Part shown: one piece after another, positions 5,702-8,089 of the stretch
Layout of the letters: every line of letters starts with the position of its first letter
Position numbering within the stretch: the first letter of the stretch is position 1
NCBI GenBank assembly: GCA_011322575.1
Contig: DRMK01000171.1
Location: 1 to 8,089 of the forward strand
Length of the DNA: 8,089 bases
DNA from: Gammaproteobacteria bacterium
GTDB taxonomy: Bacteria > Pseudomonadota > Gammaproteobacteria > Thiohalospirales > Thiohalospiraceae
Reading direction: 5' to 3'
The notes under the pieces: model-generated
What the model was told of the DNA's origin: nothing
Databases searched by the model: none
What the model saw: the letters and a program-made list of their open reading frames with translations, nothing else
Made by a program: the position numbers and the translations under genes

Positions 5702-6942
5702 AACGGAACCGGACCCACGATCTGATCATCTGCGGCGGCGGCATGGTGGGCGCAACGCTGGCGGCGGCGCTGGGGGACACCCCGCTGCGCATCGCGGTGA
5801 TCGATCTGCACAAGGCCAGGCAGCGCTGGCCCAGGGAGAGCTGGGGGATCCGTACCTGCGCCCTCACCCGTGCCTCCCAGCACATCCTGGACAACGTGGG
5901 CGCCTGGGAGGGGATGGTGAGGCGCCGCGTCCACCCCTACAGCGACATGTATGTCTGGGACGCCACCGGCTCCGGCTCGGTGCACTTTTCGGCGGCCGAT
6001 GTCGGCGAGCCCAATCTGGGCCACATCGTGGAGAACCGGGTGATCCAGGCCGCCCTGGCGAAACGGCTCGCGGAGCTGTCCAACGTGGAGCTCATCTGCC
6101 CGGCGCGCATCGATACCCTGGAGTTCCGCGAGGAACGGGTCGAGGTGGCGCTGGAGGACGGGCGGGAGCTGAGCGCGGCGCTGCTGGTGGGCGCGGACGG
6201 GCGCGATTCCTGGGTGCGCCGCCAGGCCGGCATCACCACCCATGGCTGGGAGTACCGGCAGACCGCGGTGATCACCGTGGCCAGAACCGAGCGCCACCAC
6301 CGCGACACCGCCTGGCAGCGCTTCACCACTGAGGGGCCGCTGGCCTTCCTGCCCCTCGCCGAGGGCCACAGCTCCATAGTCTGGAGCGTCACGCCGGAGC
6401 ATGCCGAACAGCTGCTGGAGATGGAGGAGGGCGCCTTCATGGAGCAGCTAGGTCAGAGTTTCGAGCATACCCTGGGGCGGGTGGAGTGGATAGCGGAGCG
6501 GGCGGCATTTCCCCTGCGGCTGCAGCACGCCAGCCGTTACATCCGCCCGCGCCTGGTGCTGGCGGGGGATGCGGCGCACGCCATCCACCCGCTTGCCGGC
6601 CAGGGGGTAAACCTGGGACTGGCGGACGCCGCCACCCTGGCGGAGGTGATTGCGCAGGCCTGGAGCAGCCGGCGGGACATCGGGCAGCCCGCCACCCTGC
6701 GCCGCTACGAGCGCTGGCGCAAGAGCGACAACATACCCATGATGGGCGCCATGGATGGCTTCCAACGGCTGTTCGGCAGCGAACTCACGCCGCTGTGCTG
6801 GGCGCGCAACCTGGGGCTGACGCTCACCGACGCCCTGCCGCCCGTCAAGCGCGGATTCATCCAGCACGCCATGGGACTGACCGGACATCTGCCGCGCCTG
6901 GCGCGCGCCGGGGGCGGGATCTCCCTGTTGCCGGGCAGATAG
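5698..6942 (+). CDS. ubiI: UbiI/VisC-type 2-octaprenylphenol hydroxylase
   Basis: A 414-residue FAD monooxygenase of the same family as its upstream neighbour; UbiI hydroxylates ring C5 during aerobic ubiquinone synthesis. Visible: GGGMVG (13-18), acidic D36 at the end of the second beta strand, IRTCALTRASQHILDNVGAW (51-70), the PYSDMYVWDATGSG segment and LGHIVENRVIQAAL (107-120) that are typical of UbiI/VisC, the DG motif GADGRDS (165-171), and the GD motif AGDAAHAIHPLAGQGVNLGLAD (289-310). The GTG start overlaps the ubiH stop by 4 bases and has a good ribosome site. The assignment rests on order (ubiH then ubiI, as in E. coli) and the motifs. Related family members differ in which ring position they hydroxylate, and some act on more than one, so the exact position here is inferred. 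The potassium channel gene starts 12 bases after its stop, with no terminator between. Confidence 0.88.
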   Translation: MKRNRTHDLIICGGGMVGATLAAALGDTPLRIAVIDLHKARQRWPRESWGIRTCALTRASQHILDNVGAWEGMVRRRVHPYSDMYVWDATGSGSVHFSAADVGEPNLGHIVENRVIQAALAKRLAELSNVELICPARIDTLEFREERVEVALEDGRELSAALLVGADGRDSWVRRQAGITTHGWEYRQTAVITVARTERHHRDTAWQRFTTEGPLAFLPLAEGHSSIVWSVTPEHAEQLLEMEEGAFMEQLGQSFEHTLGRVEWIAERAAFPLRLQHASRYIRPRLVLAGDAAHAIHPLAGQGVNLGLADAATLAEVIAQAWSSRRDIGQPATLRRYERWRKSDNIPMMGAMDGFQRLFGSELTPLCWARNLGLTLTDALPPVKRGFIQHAMGLTGHLPRLARAGGGISLLPGR

Positions 6943-6954
6943 TATCTACCGCCG

Positions 6955-7755
6955 ATGCAGATGAAGGCACGCTACCGGTGGCTGGCCGGCCTGGGGGGCG
7001 TGGATCCGCACGAGACCGGAGCGGCGCGGCGTTGGGCGCAGCGTTTCGAGTGGCCCATGCTGATCCTGGTGCTCTGGATCCTGCTGCAGTGGGCGCTGGA
7101 GAGCGCCCGGCTGATCCCGCCCTCCGTCTCGCGGGTGGCCGACTGGCTGGTATGGCTGGCGTTCGTGGCGGAGACCGCAATCCTCACCAGCCTGGTGCGC
7201 GACCGGCGCCGCTATCTGCTGACCAACTGGATCAACCTGGCCATTATTGTCACCGGTTTTCCCTTGCTGTGGGGTGACACCCCGTTGGCCGGGATCCTGC
7301 GTGGTCTGCGTCTGGTGCTGATGTTCGGTCTGCTGCTGCGGGTTTCGCGCACCTGGCGCCAGGTGCTGGCGCAGCACCACCTGGGCAACAGCCTGTTCAT
7401 CATGCTGTTCGTGGTATTGGTGGCCGGTTTCCTGATCGCATATATCGATCCCGGCATCGATACCCCGTGGGAGGGGATCTGGTGGGCCATGGCCACGGTT
7501 ACCACGGTGGGTTACGGCGACGTGGTTCCGGTGAGCGAGCAGGGGCGGCTGGTGGGGTTCATCCTACTGGTGCTGAGCGTGCTGCTGCTGGCGCTGGTGA
7601 CTGCCAACATCTCCGCCTTTCTGGTGAACCGCGGGATCGTCAAGGGGGAGACCCAGGTGCAGGATCAGCTGCGGCGGATGGAGCAGCGCCTGGAGCAGAT
7701 CGAGCGGCTGCTGAAGGAGTCCCGGCAGCGGGAGGGGGATGGCGGCGGGCGCTAG
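6955..7755 (+). CDS. Voltage-gated-type potassium channel (6-TM ion channel)
   Basis: A 266-residue inner-membrane channel with six helices and a pore loop: S1 about 34-50, S2 60-80, S3 90-106, S4 113-136, S5 145-163, pore helix 171-183, selectivity filter TTVGYGD at 183-189 and S6 199-225. The filter is that of potassium-selective channels. The S4-like segment has arginines at 116, 119, 129, 132 and 135, suggesting but not proving voltage sensing. After S6 comes a charged tail (231-259, QDQLRRMEQRLEQIERLLKE) with heptad spacing, a likely coiled coil for tetramer assembly; no RCK or cyclic-nucleotide domain follows. The start is uncertain: ATG at 6955 or 6961, neither with a clear ribosome site. 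It is tightly placed behind ubiI and ends before a short inverted-repeat region convergent with purH. Its physiological role is not evident from sequence. Confidence 0.88.
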   Translation: MQMKARYRWLAGLGGVDPHETGAARRWAQRFEWPMLILVLWILLQWALESARLIPPSVSRVADWLVWLAFVAETAILTSLVRDRRRYLLTNWINLAIIVTGFPLLWGDTPLAGILRGLRLVLMFGLLLRVSRTWRQVLAQHHLGNSLFIMLFVVLVAGFLIAYIDPGIDTPWEGIWWAMATVTTVGYGDVVPVSEQGRLVGFILLVLSVLLLALVTANISAFLVNRGIVKGETQVQDQLRRMEQRLEQIERLLKESRQREGDGGGR

Positions 7756-7833
7756 TGCTCTGTAATAGATTAGGAAGACCCAGTCGGGATTCAGCATCTC
7801 TCCAACTGAACCCTAATTTATTACCTACTAGTG
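7752..7833. repeat. Inverted-repeat element flanked by CTAGTG direct repeats
   Basis: Between the converging channel and purH genes, GTAATAGATTAGG (7762-7774) and CCTAATTTATTAC (7812-7824) form a 13-base inverted repeat with one mismatch. An inner hairpin, GGG-A-TTCAG (7786-7794) with CTGAACCC (7806-7813), has one bulged base. The hexamer CTAGTG occurs at 7752-7757 and again at 7828-7833, so the stretch looks like a small insertion with a 6-bp target duplication. Each copy contains a TAG stop codon, one for each gene, so chance is possible. It may act as a terminator in both directions. No run of T supports a classic intrinsic terminator. Confidence 0.5.
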
Positions 7834-8089
7834 CCGGAAGTGGCGCATACCGGTGAATACCATGGCCATCCCGTGTTCGTCCGCGGCTGCAATCACCTCC
7901 TCGTCGCGAACGGAGCCCCCCGGCTGGATGACTGCTCGGATACCTGCCTTCGCTGCGGCGTCGATCCCGTCCCGGAAGGGAAAGAAGGCATCCGAGGCCA
8001 TCACCGAACCGGATACCTGCAAACCTTCGTCCGCCGCCTTGATGCCGGCGATGCGGGCGCTGTAGACCCGGCTCATCTGCCCGGCGCCG
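7828..8089 (-). CDS. purH: PurH, C-terminal part (AICAR transformylase / IMP cyclohydrolase), 5' end outside window
   Basis: The last 87 codons of purH on the minus strand; the gene continues past the window edge. The visible part matches the very conserved end of the AICAR transformylase domain: GAGQMSRVYSARIAGIKAADEG, then VMASDAFFPFRDGIDAAAKAG, then AVIQPGGSVRDEEVIAAADEHGMAMVFTGMRHFRH with the standard RHFRH ending. The full enzyme carries out the last two steps of IMP synthesis (formylation of AICAR and ring closure) in the cytoplasm. The ATG at 8076 is an internal methionine (GQMSR), not the start. Its TAG stop at 7828-7830 lies in one of the CTAGTG repeats beside the convergent channel gene. 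Confidence 0.96.
   Translation of the reverse strand, partial: GAGQMSRVYSARIAGIKAADEGLQVSGSVMASDAFFPFRDGIDAAAKAGIRAVIQPGGSVRDEEVIAAADEHGMAMVFTGMRHFRH

Noticed and set aside
5509..6402. A 297-codon minus-strand open frame opposite ubiI
   Set aside because: Same GC-driven shadow effect; its product is low-complexity and matches no family I know, while the sense frame is a complete FAD hydroxylase.
1..8089. CRISPR arrays, tRNA or rRNA genes, transposase genes
   Set aside because: I saw no regularly spaced direct repeats, no tRNA-like cloverleaf or rRNA sequence in the intergenic stretches, and no transposase or integrase motif in any frame.

Overview
This is a high-GC bacterial window that reads as a gammaproteobacterial chromosome. 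The main evidence is the block of a divergent zapA pair next to ygfB-pepP-ubiH-ubiI. That order is the one known from Escherichia coli (zapA | ygfB-pepP-ubiH-ubiI) and is characteristic of Gammaproteobacteria. High GC, ubiquinone synthesis and a nitrogen-oxide-type accessory cluster would fit a respiring, possibly denitrifying or sulfur-oxidising member of the class (Chromatiales-like). That finer placement is inference.

Layout. (1) Positions 1-1888, plus strand: the end of a hemerythrin-like HHE protein, a DUF2249 protein and a roughly 12-helix membrane protein with helix-embedded histidines, resembling the NnrS / heme-copper-oxidase-subunit-I-like group. The three genes are chained by 4-base stop/start overlaps, so they are probably made together. 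The family mix points to nitric oxide or oxygen/redox chemistry. (2) Positions 1885-2005: a 121-bp almost end-to-end palindrome between the convergent membrane-protein and zapA genes. It sits where many Gammaproteobacteria carry the 6S RNA gene. (3) Positions 2010-2501, minus strand: zapA preceded, with no gap, by a small coiled-coil protein of the TIGR02449 (ZapB-like) type, with a good sigma70-type promoter upstream. (4) Positions 2612-6942, plus strand: ygfB (UPF0149), pepP (TTG start), ubiH and ubiI, every junction overlapping by 4-8 bases. UbiH and UbiI are FAD hydroxylases of aerobic ubiquinone synthesis. (5) Positions 6955-7755: a voltage-gated-type potassium channel only 12 bases after ubiI, probably on the same transcript. 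(6) Positions 7756-7827: a short AT-richer intergenic stretch with an inverted repeat flanked by 6-bp direct repeats. (7) Positions 7828-8089, minus strand: the C-terminal end of purH, running off the window.

Most of the window is conserved housekeeping sequence. The less ordinary parts are the HHE-DUF2249-membrane protein cassette, the two palindromic elements at both convergent gene junctions, and the channel joined to the ubiquinone operon. I did not find a clear new defence or mobile system.
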